5,153 bases of DNA. It comes from Vulcanimicrobiota bacterium (GTDB lineage: Bacteria; Vulcanimicrobiota; Vulcanimicrobiia; Vulcanimicrobiales; Vulcanimicrobiaceae). The position numbers and the translations under genes were made by a program. Shown here piece after piece: positions 1-5,153 of this stretch. The notes beneath the pieces were generated by a model, which ran no database searches, was not told where the DNA came from, and worked only from the letters and a program-made list of their open reading frames with translations. Each line of letters opens with the position of its first letter. The stretch's first letter is position 1. The stretch lies in assembly GCA_019233415.1 (NCBI GenBank), contig JAFAMK010000329.1:1-5153 (forward strand). Reading direction: 5' to 3'.

Positions 1-20
1 ATTTCGAGGTGCTCGCTTGA
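1..20 (+). CDS. Possible 3' end of an upstream gene (partial)
   Basis: Reading from base 3, the frame gives FEVLA and then a TGA stop at 18-20. This could be the C-terminus of a gene entering from the left on the + strand. Only five residues are visible, so no family can be named, and a chance open frame is equally possible. Confidence 0.25.
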
Positions 21-202
21 CCGCGGCCGAGCAGCTTCGACCAAAAATTCATCAACCTACTCCTATGAGGGGCAGACGTCGAGAAGACGTGCGATAGCTT
101 CGGGCGTGGCGGAGCGGTTCATGCTAGGGTCGGTGTCAAAAAATATGGCCGACCGGCCGACGCGCGGTAAATGCCGGGGTGCGGTCGAAGCGCGGCGGGG
201 CT
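21..202. other. Intergenic stretch with no supported gene
   Basis: About 180 bases separate the possible upstream stop from the gloA-like start. The first part (about 41-66) is AT-richer than the rest of the window. I see no tRNA-like fold and no convincing -35/-10 pair. A weak hairpin (ACGTC, five-base loop, GACGT) lies at 76-90 but has no following T-run. The promoter of the glyoxalase-like gene presumably lies here, but I cannot place it. Confidence 0.5.
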
Positions 203-601
203 ATGCCGCGCTATCTGCATACCTCGATCTTCGTCAACGATATGGACGAGTCGATCGACTTCTATACGAACAAGCTCGGGTTGAAGCTATTGGGTGGGCC
301 GCACCACTATCCGGGGAACGCGGATATGGCGTTCGTTGGGGCGAGTTGGGATGCGTATATCGAGCTGGTCTTCGATCTCGAAGAGCATCCGCCGTATGCG
401 CTGGGGAACCGCTACGAGCACCTTGCGCTCGAAGTCGACGGCGATCTGCCGGGCGTGATCGAGAAGCTGCGCGCGCAAGGCGTGAAGATCGTTAAGGAGC
501 CGAAGAAGTCGCCGGGTGGGACGCGCGCGATCGCGTTCGTCGAGGACCCGAACGGCATTCCGGTCGAGCTGCTGGAGCCGCGGGAGGGGCCCGTCACGTA
601 A
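203..601 (+). CDS. gloA: Glyoxalase I-like VOC family protein (lactoylglutathione lyase)
   Basis: This 132-residue protein of the vicinal oxygen chelate superfamily most resembles bacterial glyoxalase I, which converts the methylglyoxal-thiol hemithioacetal to S-lactoylglutathione in the cytoplasm. The N-terminus (PRYLHTSIFVNDMDESIDFY, then LGLKLL) and the C-terminal IAFVEDPNGIPVELLEP are family hallmarks. The four expected metal ligands are all present: H6, E54, H73 and E122, almost matching H5, E56, H74 and E122 of E. coli GloA. The short length without insertions resembles the Ni/Co-type bacterial enzyme. ATG 203 was chosen over in-frame GTG 179 because homologues begin just before the first metal-binding His; no strong ribosome site supports either start. 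Tyr codons are 5 TAT to 1 TAC, unlike the neighbours. The thiol cofactor cannot be read from sequence, and another VOC activity remains possible. Confidence 0.85.
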   Translation: MPRYLHTSIFVNDMDESIDFYTNKLGLKLLGGPHHYPGNADMAFVGASWDAYIELVFDLEEHPPYALGNRYEHLALEVDGDLPGVIEKLRAQGVKIVKEPKKSPGGTRAIAFVEDPNGIPVELLEPREGPVT

Positions 602-602
602 A

Positions 603-622
603 CTGCACCCCTACGGGTGCAG
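603..622 (+). terminator. Hairpin at the convergent gene junction, probable intrinsic terminator
   Basis: A perfect inverted repeat, CTGCACCC, loop CTAC, GGGTGCAG, lies immediately after the gloA-like stop. It is followed on the + strand by CA and four T residues (625-628), consistent with a modest intrinsic terminator for the gloA-like gene. The minus-strand stop codon (611-613) of the membrane protein gene lies in the loop, and one arm encodes its last residues. On the minus strand the hairpin is followed by TTACG rather than a T-run, so termination in that direction is less certain. Confidence 0.6.
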
Positions 623-1513
623 CATTTTCGGGAGCCACATCAGCTTTGCGGCGCCGACGATGCCGACCGCGACGACGAGCGTTGCGCCGGCGAGGATGCG
701 GGCTGTCGTCCATTTCGCTTGCGGGTCGGCGTCGCGCTGCGCGCGGAAGTACAGTTCGAGGATGAGCAGCGGGACGATGATGCGCGAGTAGTCCACGAAC
801 ATGTCGAACGGGCCGTCGAGGCTGCCCGTCGTGCCGGGCGCGCCGCCGCCGAACGGGATGCGGGCGGTGACGATTGTCCAGAAGCCGTAGGTGATCCGCA
901 TGAACCACACGCCGCTCACCAGCAGAAACGTGCGCAGCGCCCAGCGCCGGTGCAGCTCGACCTTGCCGGCACGTGCGTAGCGCATCGTCAGCACCGCGCA
1001 GACGATGATCCCGACGCCGTTGAGCGTGCTCGCGATGAGGGCCGCGGCCGTGGCAATGGGGCCGGCGTGGAACAGGTACGGCTTCTGCGTCCAGGTCAAG
1101 TACAGAGCACCGATGCTGATCACGATCGCGGTGACGATGTAAACGCGGCCGTTCAGGCGGTGCCACCACATCGCACGGGCGCGCATTCGCGGCGCGAGGC
1201 GAAACGGTCCGCCGGGTACGATCGCAGCAGCGAGCACGAGCTGCAGCGGGCCGCCGGCGGTGATGACGAACGCGAGGACGATGTGCACGACGATCGCGAC
1301 GTCGTTCATCAGGTCGCCTTTGCCGATTCCGTGGATCAGCGTCGCGTTTACTCGGCCCGCGTGACCGAGCGCCGCCGAGCCGCCGTAATGCACGAGGATG
1401 TATGCGGCGAACAGCAGTTGCCCGAGCGCGGCCACGGCGAACCACGCGCGCGCAGCGGCGTCGAGCGCAGATTCCGCGCTGACCAGCGGTCCGGACCGGA
1501 GCGAAGCGTTCAC
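611..1513 (-). CDS. DUF2306-like multi-pass membrane protein
   Basis: This is a 300-residue, strongly hydrophobic protein with about seven membrane segments (approximately residues 22-42, 70-98, 121-142, 150-177, 192-215, 240-257 and 272-291). Two conserved-looking motifs flank membrane segments: WWHRLNGRVY at 116-125 and the ELHRRWALR stretch at 187-194. Paired His/Arg motifs of this kind resemble the DUF2306 family of uncharacterised inner-membrane proteins. No biochemical function is known to me; conserved His residues in membrane proteins could bind metal or heme, but that is speculation. GTG at 1511-1513 is the first plausible start. The frame stays open far upstream, but that extension is antisense to hisS and not hydrophobic. 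No clear ribosome site precedes the GTG. The gene converges on the gloA-like gene with a 9-base gap and diverges from hisS. Confidence 0.75.
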   Translation of the reverse strand: MNASLRSGPLVSAESALDAAARAWFAVAALGQLLFAAYILVHYGGSAALGHAGRVNATLIHGIGKGDLMNDVAIVVHIVLAFVITAGGPLQLVLAAAIVPGGPFRLAPRMRARAMWWHRLNGRVYIVTAIVISIGALYLTWTQKPYLFHAGPIATAAALIASTLNGVGIIVCAVLTMRYARAGKVELHRRWALRTFLLVSGVWFMRITYGFWTIVTARIPFGGGAPGTTGSLDGPFDMFVDYSRIIVPLLILELYFRAQRDADPQAKWTTARILAGATLVVAVGIVGAAKLMWLPKMLHP

Positions 1514-1609
1514 TGCGGATGATGGTAGCCGCTCGCCTTCTTCTGTACCAGAAGGGTTCGATGAGAACGGGCAAACGGGGGCCGGGCGGCGAACGGGCGG
1601 GGGTCGACC
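1514..1609. promoter_or_regulatory. Divergent intergenic region with promoters for hisS operon and membrane protein gene
   Basis: Ninety-six bases separate the two divergent starts, so promoters for both directions are expected here or just inside the genes. I could not assign -35/-10 boxes. The region contains a dyad, CTTCTG-TAC-CAGAAG (1540-1554), which is a candidate operator. A G-run (1599-1603) six bases before the hisS GTG may serve as a weak ribosome site. Confidence 0.4.
1540..1554. repeat. Short inverted repeat in the divergent promoter region
   Basis: The arms CTTCTG and CAGAAG are perfect complements around a TAC centre. Position and symmetry fit a site for a dimeric regulator, but a 6-bp arm can arise by chance and no regulator gene lies adjacent in this window. 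Confidence 0.3.
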
Positions 1610-2884
1610 GTGAACCCGATCAGTGCTCCCCGCGGGACCCGCGACGTCTACCCGCCGGAATCCGCCCATTGGATCCGCCTCGAAGGCGACTGCCGCGACA
1701 TCGCGCGGCGCTTCGGCTACGGCGAGATTCGCACGCCGATCTTCGAGGCGACCGAGCTGTTCGCGCGCGGGGTCGGCGAGACGACCGACATCGTAGAAAA
1801 AGAGATGTACACGTTCACCGACAAGGGCGATCGCAGCATGACGCTGCGCCCCGAGCTGACGGCGGGGATCGTGCGCGCGGTGCTGGAGCACAAGCTGTTC
1901 GCGCAGGGTCCGCAGCGGCTCTACGCGCTCGGCCCGTTCTTTCGCTACGAACGTCCGCAGGCCGGGCGCTACCGGCAGGCGCATCAGCTCAGCGTCGAGT
2001 GCTTCGGCGTCGCGGGCGCGGATGCCGATGCCGAAGTCATTCAGATCGCCGCGCTGCTGCTCGCGCGCTACGGCATCGCCGATGCGGCGCTGAACCTCAA
2101 CAGCGTCGGCGACTCCGTGTGTCGCCCGCGCTACCGCGCGGCGTTGCTCGACCACTTCCGCCCGCACGCCGACGCGCTCAGCGCCGATTCGCAGCGCCGG
2201 CTCGAACGCAACCCGTTGCGCATCCTCGACTCGAAGGACGAGAAGGACCGGCCGTTCGTCGAGACCGCGCCGCTGATGATCGACCTCTTGTGCGACGACT
2301 GCCGCGCGCACTTCGACACGCTGCGCCGTTACCTCGACGCGCTCGGGATCGCGTACACGATCAACCCGCGCATCGTGCGCGGGCTCGACTACTACACGCG
2401 CACGGTCTTCGAGTTCGTCTCGTCGGTGCTCGGTGCGCAGAGCACGGTCTGCGGCGGTGGCCGTTACGACGGGCTGGTCGAGGAGCTGGGCGGCCCGCCG
2501 ACCCCCGGTGTCGGTTTCGGTCTCGGGCTCGAACGGTTCCTGATGGTCGTCGAGAAGCTGGCCGGCGAGCACGCGCCGGTCCGGCGCGGCATCCAGGCGA
2601 TCGCGCTCGGCGATGCCGCCCGCGACCGCCTCATGCCGGTCGTCGGCAAGCTGCGCGAGACCTCCGGAGAGCCGACCTTCGCCGACTGGCAGGACCGCAA
2701 GCTGACCGCCCACTTCAAGGCCGCCGACCGGAACGGCGCCCGCTGGGCGCTGATCCTCGGCGACGACGAGCTGGCGAAGGAGGAGATCGTCCTGCGGGAC
2801 CTGCTGGCCCGCGAGGACCGGCGGCTCCCGATGGCCGGACCGGCGGCGGAGGTCGCGCGCACCCTCGTCGAAGCGACGACGTGA
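1610..2884 (+). CDS. hisS: Histidyl-tRNA synthetase
   Basis: This class II aminoacyl-tRNA synthetase charges tRNA-His with histidine in the cytoplasm, and its 424 residues are the normal bacterial size. The N-terminal APRGTRDVYP (6-15) is the typical HisRS opening. Motif 2 (FRYERPQAGRYRQAHQ, 111-126), the histidine-specific RGLDYYTRTVFE (257-268) with catalytic R257, the GGGRYDGL loop (282-289) and motif 3 (GVGFGLGLERF, 300-310) are all intact. Residues about 328-400 form the C-terminal anticodon-binding domain, with RKLTAHFKAADRNGARWALILGDDEL recognisable though somewhat divergent. The GTG start sits directly before the conserved opening. Its stop overlaps the accB ATG by one base (TGATG). 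It is the first gene of the operon, and all 13 Tyr codons are TAC. Confidence 0.97.
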   Translation: MNPISAPRGTRDVYPPESAHWIRLEGDCRDIARRFGYGEIRTPIFEATELFARGVGETTDIVEKEMYTFTDKGDRSMTLRPELTAGIVRAVLEHKLFAQGPQRLYALGPFFRYERPQAGRYRQAHQLSVECFGVAGADADAEVIQIAALLLARYGIADAALNLNSVGDSVCRPRYRAALLDHFRPHADALSADSQRRLERNPLRILDSKDEKDRPFVETAPLMIDLLCDDCRAHFDTLRRYLDALGIAYTINPRIVRGLDYYTRTVFEFVSSVLGAQSTVCGGGRYDGLVEELGGPPTPGVGFGLGLERFLMVVEKLAGEHAPVRRGIQAIALGDAARDRLMPVVGKLRETSGEPTFADWQDRKLTAHFKAADRNGARWALILGDDELAKEEIVLRDLLAREDRRLPMAGPAAEVARTLVEATT

Positions 2885-3363
2885 TGGAGCAGGACGAAGC
2901 CTCGCGCGTCCGCGCGCTCGGCGAGATCGCGGCGGAGTTCGACCTGGACGCGATCCGCGTCCGGACCGGCGAGACCGAGATCGAGATCGTCCGGCGCGAC
3001 CCGGCGGTCCACGCCGCCCCGGCAGTCGCCTACGCGGTCCCCGCGCCCGGCGCGCTCGCCGGCCCCGTGCCCGCTGCGGCGCCAGCCGCCGCCGACGTGG
3101 CTACCGCCGGCGCGATGCCGAAGAACTTCCGCGCGATCACGGCGCCGCTGGTCGGCGTTTTCTACCTCGCACCGTCGCCGGGGGCCGAGCCGTTCACCGA
3201 GGTCGGGAACCACGTCAGGGCCGGCGACGTCGTCTGCATCCTCGAAGCGATGAAGCTGATGAACGAGATCAACTCGGAGTTCACCGGGGTCGTGCGGCGG
3301 ATTCTCCCCGAGAACGGCGAGCTGGTGACGCTCGGCCAGGAGCTGTTTTGGATCGAACCGTGA
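2884..3363 (+). CDS. accB: Biotin carboxyl carrier protein of acetyl-CoA carboxylase
   Basis: AccB carries the biotin that biotin carboxylase (AccC) carboxylates and the AccAD carboxyltransferase uses to make malonyl-CoA for fatty-acid synthesis. At 159 residues it matches the family's usual size. The N-terminal part (1-40, LGEIAAEFDLDAIRVR and so on) is typical. A flexible Ala/Pro-rich linker spans about 41-78, and the biotinyl domain covers about 83-159. The biotin-accepting lysine is K124 in EAMKLMNE. The thumb loop (LAPSPGAEPF, 95-104) characteristic of true AccB is present, which argues against a generic biotin/lipoyl protein. ATG overlaps the hisS stop by one base, and its own TGA overlaps the likely gmhA GTG by four. 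accC, the usual next gene, is absent here; gmhA follows instead. Confidence 0.95.
   Translation: MEQDEASRVRALGEIAAEFDLDAIRVRTGETEIEIVRRDPAVHAAPAVAYAVPAPGALAGPVPAAAPAAADVATAGAMPKNFRAITAPLVGVFYLAPSPGAEPFTEVGNHVRAGDVVCILEAMKLMNEINSEFTGVVRRILPENGELVTLGQELFWIEP
3338..3342 (+). promoter_or_regulatory. AGGAG ribosome-site-like sequence inside the accB 3' end
   Basis: AGGAG lies 5 bases before an in-frame TTG (3348) and 17 bases before the GTG (3360) of gmhA. Ideal spacing favours TTG as an alternative gmhA start. The bases also encode the conserved GQEL of AccB, so their presence may be a by-product of protein coding. Confidence 0.35.
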
Positions 3364-3935
3364 TCGAAGGGCGGCGCAGCTTCGCCGAACTGCTCGCCGA
3401 CCGGAAAGGTCTGCTCGACGAACCGCGCTACCCGGAGCAAGTCGCGGCGATCGTCGCCGCGCTGACCCTTGCATTCCGTAGCGGAAACAAGGTGCTGTGG
3501 TTCGGGAACGGTGGGAGCGCCGCCGACGCGCAGCACCTCGCCGCGGAGTTCAGCGGGCGCTTCTTGCGCGAGCGCGGCGGGCTGCCGTCCGAAGCGCTGA
3601 CGGTGAACAGCTCGGCGGTCACCGCGATCGCGAACGACTTCGGCTACGAGCAGGTCTTCGCGCGGATGGTCGAAGCGCTCGCGAGCCCCGGCGACGCCGT
3701 TGTCGGCATCACGACCAGTGGGACGTCGAAGAACGTCGTGGCCGGGCTGCGACGTGCGAAGGAGCTGGGCGCGACGACGATCGCGTTCACCGGAAACGGC
3801 GGCGGAACGGTCGCCGAGATCGCGGACCTCGTGCTGATCGGACCGCGCGGCTACAGCGCGATCGTCCAAGAAGTACACATCACGATGGGCCACATCATCT
3901 GCGACCTGGTGGAGCAGGAGCTGCTGTTCGCGTGA
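3360..3935 (+). CDS. gmhA: Sedoheptulose-7-phosphate (phosphoheptose) isomerase
   Basis: GmhA converts D-sedoheptulose 7-phosphate to D-glycero-D-manno-heptose 7-phosphate, the first step of lipopolysaccharide heptose synthesis, in the cytoplasm as a tetrameric SIS-domain enzyme. The 191 residues match family length. The sugar-phosphate region FGNGGSAADAQHLAAEF (48-64) and the TTSGTSKNV segment (118-126) are intact. Zinc and catalytic residues align by spacing with E. coli H61, E65, Q172 and H180 as H59, E63, Q170 and H178. E. coli S119 appears replaced by T118, a conservative change. GTG 3360 was chosen because it makes a 4-base overlap (GTGA) with the accB stop, as at the next junction. TTG 3348, which has AGGAG five bases upstream, would add four residues and cannot be excluded. 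GmhB and the kinase for the next steps follow. Confidence 0.93.
   Translation: MIEGRRSFAELLADRKGLLDEPRYPEQVAAIVAALTLAFRSGNKVLWFGNGGSAADAQHLAAEFSGRFLRERGGLPSEALTVNSSAVTAIANDFGYEQVFARMVEALASPGDAVVGITTSGTSKNVVAGLRRAKELGATTIAFTGNGGGTVAEIADLVLIGPRGYSAIVQEVHITMGHIICDLVEQELLFA
3916..3920 (+). promoter_or_regulatory. AGGAG ribosome-site-like sequence before gmhB
   Basis: AGGAG inside the last codons of gmhA lies 11 bases before the gmhB GTG at 3932. The spacing is slightly long but usable, and it would help re-initiation at the GTGA overlap. Confidence 0.35.
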
Positions 3936-4453
3936 AGCGTCCGGTCGTGTTCCTCGACCGCGACGGGACGATCATCGAGGACAAGGGCTTTCTCGGCGAT
4001 CCCGCCGGGGTCGACATTCTGCCGACGGTCGTCGACGCACTGCGCGTCCTGCGCGACCACGGCTACGCGACGGTCGTCGTCTCCAACCAGTCGGGGATCG
4101 CGCGCGGCTACTTCGCCGACGACGCGGTGCGCGCGGTGAACGGCGAGATCGCACGGCGGCTTGCCGGCTACGGCGTCGCGATCGACGCCTGGTACTGGTG
4201 CTCGCACTACGATGACGGCTGCGATTGCCGCAAGCCCGCGCCGGGGCTCGTGCACCGCGCGCTCGACGAGCACGCGCTCGTCCTCGACGGCGGCGCGGTG
4301 GTCGGCGACCGCGGCAGCGACGTCGCGCTCGGGCACGCCGTCGGCGTTCCCGGCATTCTCGTCCCCGGACCGTATCCGTACGACGGCCCCGAGCCCGATC
4401 TGCGCGTACAGACGCTGCTCGAAGCGGCGGACTGGATCGTGCAGCGTGGCTGA
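3932..4453 (+). CDS. gmhB: D-glycero-beta-D-manno-heptose 1,7-bisphosphate 7-phosphatase
   Basis: GmhB is a HAD-IIIA phosphatase that removes the 7-phosphate from heptose 1,7-bisphosphate, giving heptose 1-phosphate for nucleotide activation. The 173 residues show every HAD motif: DRDGT with D9 as nucleophile and D11 as acid/base, SNQSG (51-55), K101 in CRKP, and VGDRGSD (124-130) with D126 and D130 for Mg binding. The structural zinc site is C90, H92, C97 and C99 in CSHYDDGCDC, a short version of the loop found in E. coli. GTG overlaps the gmhA stop by four bases and gives the expected MKRPVVFLDRDGT opening. Anomer preference cannot be read with confidence. The adjacent PfkB-type kinase, rather than a GHMP-type HddA, points to the beta/ADP-heptose branch. 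Histidinol-phosphate phosphatase is a related family but fits the context less well. Confidence 0.93.
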   Translation: MKRPVVFLDRDGTIIEDKGFLGDPAGVDILPTVVDALRVLRDHGYATVVVSNQSGIARGYFADDAVRAVNGEIARRLAGYGVAIDAWYWCSHYDDGCDCRKPAPGLVHRALDEHALVLDGGAVVGDRGSDVALGHAVGVPGILVPGPYPYDGPEPDLRVQTLLEAADWIVQRG

Positions 4454-5153
4454 GCTGATCGCCGCGCCGCGCGCCGCGGCGCTGCTCGCGCGCATGACGA
4501 ACCGGCGTGTCGTCGTCGTCGGCGACGTCATGATCGACGAGTGGATCTGGGGCGACGTCTCGCGCATCTCCCCCGAGGCGCCGGTCCCCGTCGTCGCGGT
4601 GCGCGACCACTCGTTCACGCTCGGCGGCGCGGGGAACGTCGCGAACAACTTGCGCGCGCTCGGTGCGCACGTCGCGTTCGTCGGCGGGATCGGCGACGAC
4701 GCCGAAGGCGCGCGGCTGCGCGCGATGTTCGACGACCTCGGCGTCGACGCGCACGGGCTCGTCACGCTGCACGACCGCCCGACGACGCGCAAGACGCGGG
4801 TCGTCGCGCACAGCCAGCAGGTCGTGCGCGCCGACTGGGAGTCGACCGCGCCGCTGCGCGACGACGACCGCGCGCGCATCGTCGACGCCGTCCGGTTCGC
4901 GCTGCGCGACGCCGACGCGGTCGTGCTGAGCGACTACGCGAAGGGCTTGCTGCACCGCGAGATCGTCGAAGCCGCGCTCGGCGCGCCGGTCGTCGTCGCC
5001 GACCCCAAGCCGCAGAACGTCGCAATCTTCGCCGGGGTCACGTGCATCGCACCGAACGTCGGTGAAGCCGCGCGCGCGAGCGGGATCGCGATCGCCGACG
5101 ACGCCTCGCTCGACCGCGCCGCGCGCGCCCTGCAGCTGCAGCTCGGTTGCCGC
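4446..5153 (+). CDS. rfaE1: D-glycero-beta-D-manno-heptose-7-phosphate kinase, 5' part (RfaE domain I, HldA/HldE)
   Basis: This frame is open to the window end, showing 236 residues of a PfkB/ribokinase-family kinase. The family phosphorylates heptose 7-phosphate at C1 with ATP to give heptose 1,7-bisphosphate, the substrate of GmhB. Diagnostic segments are GDVMIDEWIWGDVSRISPEAPVPVV (26-50), the LGGAGNVANNLRALGA substrate region (59-74), TTRKTRVVAHSQQVVRADWE (113-132), LSDYAKG (161-167), DPK (186-188) and APN (202-204). The ATP-site GAGD motif with its catalytic Asp lies beyond the window. GTG 4446 overlaps the gmhB stop by eight bases; ATG 4494 is an alternative but would leave only nine residues before GDVMID. 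Whether the protein is kinase-only (HldA) or fused to the adenylyltransferase (bifunctional HldE) cannot be seen. Confidence 0.94.
   Translation, partial: MAELIAAPRAAALLARMTNRRVVVVGDVMIDEWIWGDVSRISPEAPVPVVAVRDHSFTLGGAGNVANNLRALGAHVAFVGGIGDDAEGARLRAMFDDLGVDAHGLVTLHDRPTTRKTRVVAHSQQVVRADWESTAPLRDDDRARIVDAVRFALRDADAVVLSDYAKGLLHREIVEAALGAPVVVADPKPQNVAIFAGVTCIAPNVGEAARASGIAIADDASLDRAARALQLQLGCR

Noticed and set aside
76..90. Hairpin ACGTC-GAGAA-GACGT as terminator or riboswitch element
   Set aside because: The stem is only five base pairs, there is no T-run, and no larger conserved fold is apparent.
148..161. GGCCGACC/GGCCGA short tandem repeat as an operator or iteron
   Set aside because: Two short GC-only units are easily produced by base composition in this genome.
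179..202. N-terminal extension of the gloA-like protein from GTG 179
   Set aside because: It adds eight residues (mainly Arg, Lys and Gly) not expected in glyoxalase I, whose first metal His is near residue 5.
106..495. Open frame overlapping the gloA-like gene
   Set aside because: It has no family features and overlaps a gene with all four metal ligands conserved, so it is a shadow frame.
611..2713. A 700-codon open frame on the minus strand running through hisS and into the membrane protein
   Set aside because: Only the part from 1513 downward is hydrophobic and family-like. The rest is the antisense of a clear hisS and is rich in Arg, Ala, Asp and Glu, as expected for the shadow frame of a GC-rich gene.
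1519..3363. A 614-codon + strand frame suggesting a long protein fused to AccB
   Set aside because: The part before 2884 is an out-of-frame, Arg-rich shadow of hisS. AccB starts at ATG 2884 with a typical N-terminus.
4506..4521. CGT/GTC triplet run as a microsatellite
   Set aside because: It is the run of Val codons in the first beta strand (RVVVVGD) of the kinase, a normal feature of that fold.
1..5153. A defence system, mobile element or CRISPR array
   Set aside because: Every region with coding signal is explained by housekeeping or envelope genes, and no spaced direct repeats, transposase or integrase were seen.

Overview
The window is a GC-rich bacterial chromosomal segment with dense, mostly overlapping genes and a strong preference for GTG starts. 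Three consecutive genes belong to the ADP-heptose branch that supplies lipopolysaccharide inner-core heptose, so the host is most likely a diderm (Gram-negative type) bacterium. The sequence alone does not fix the phylum. A high-GC diderm lineage outside the well-known Enterobacteria is plausible, but that is inference.

Layout, left to right. Bases 1-20 hold what may be the last codons of an upstream gene. Bases 21-202 have no supported gene. A short glyoxalase I-type VOC protein (gloA-like, 203-601, +) follows. It converges on a DUF2306-like multi-pass membrane protein (611-1513, -). A perfect 8-bp hairpin with a four-base loop sits exactly at the convergent junction and probably acts as a terminator. 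A 96-bp divergent intergenic region (1514-1609), containing a short dyad, separates the membrane protein gene from the main operon.

The main operon on the + strand is hisS (histidyl-tRNA synthetase), accB (biotin carboxyl carrier protein of acetyl-CoA carboxylase), gmhA (sedoheptulose-7-phosphate isomerase), gmhB (heptose bisphosphate phosphatase) and rfaE1/hldA (heptose-7-phosphate kinase, cut by the window end). Each stop codon overlaps the next start, by 1, 4, 4 and 8 bases, so the five genes are almost certainly co-transcribed and probably translationally coupled. GmhA, the kinase and GmhB carry out three successive steps from sedoheptulose 7-phosphate to D-glycero-beta-D-manno-heptose 1-phosphate. 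AccB feeds fatty-acid synthesis, and so lipid A and phospholipids. The operon therefore joins one translation gene to two envelope-precursor pathways.

I found no mobile element, CRISPR array, tRNA or rRNA gene, and no clear sign of an undescribed system. The most notable points are the unusual gene order with accB apart from accC, the convergent hairpin, and the codon use of the gloA-like gene, which differs from its neighbours.
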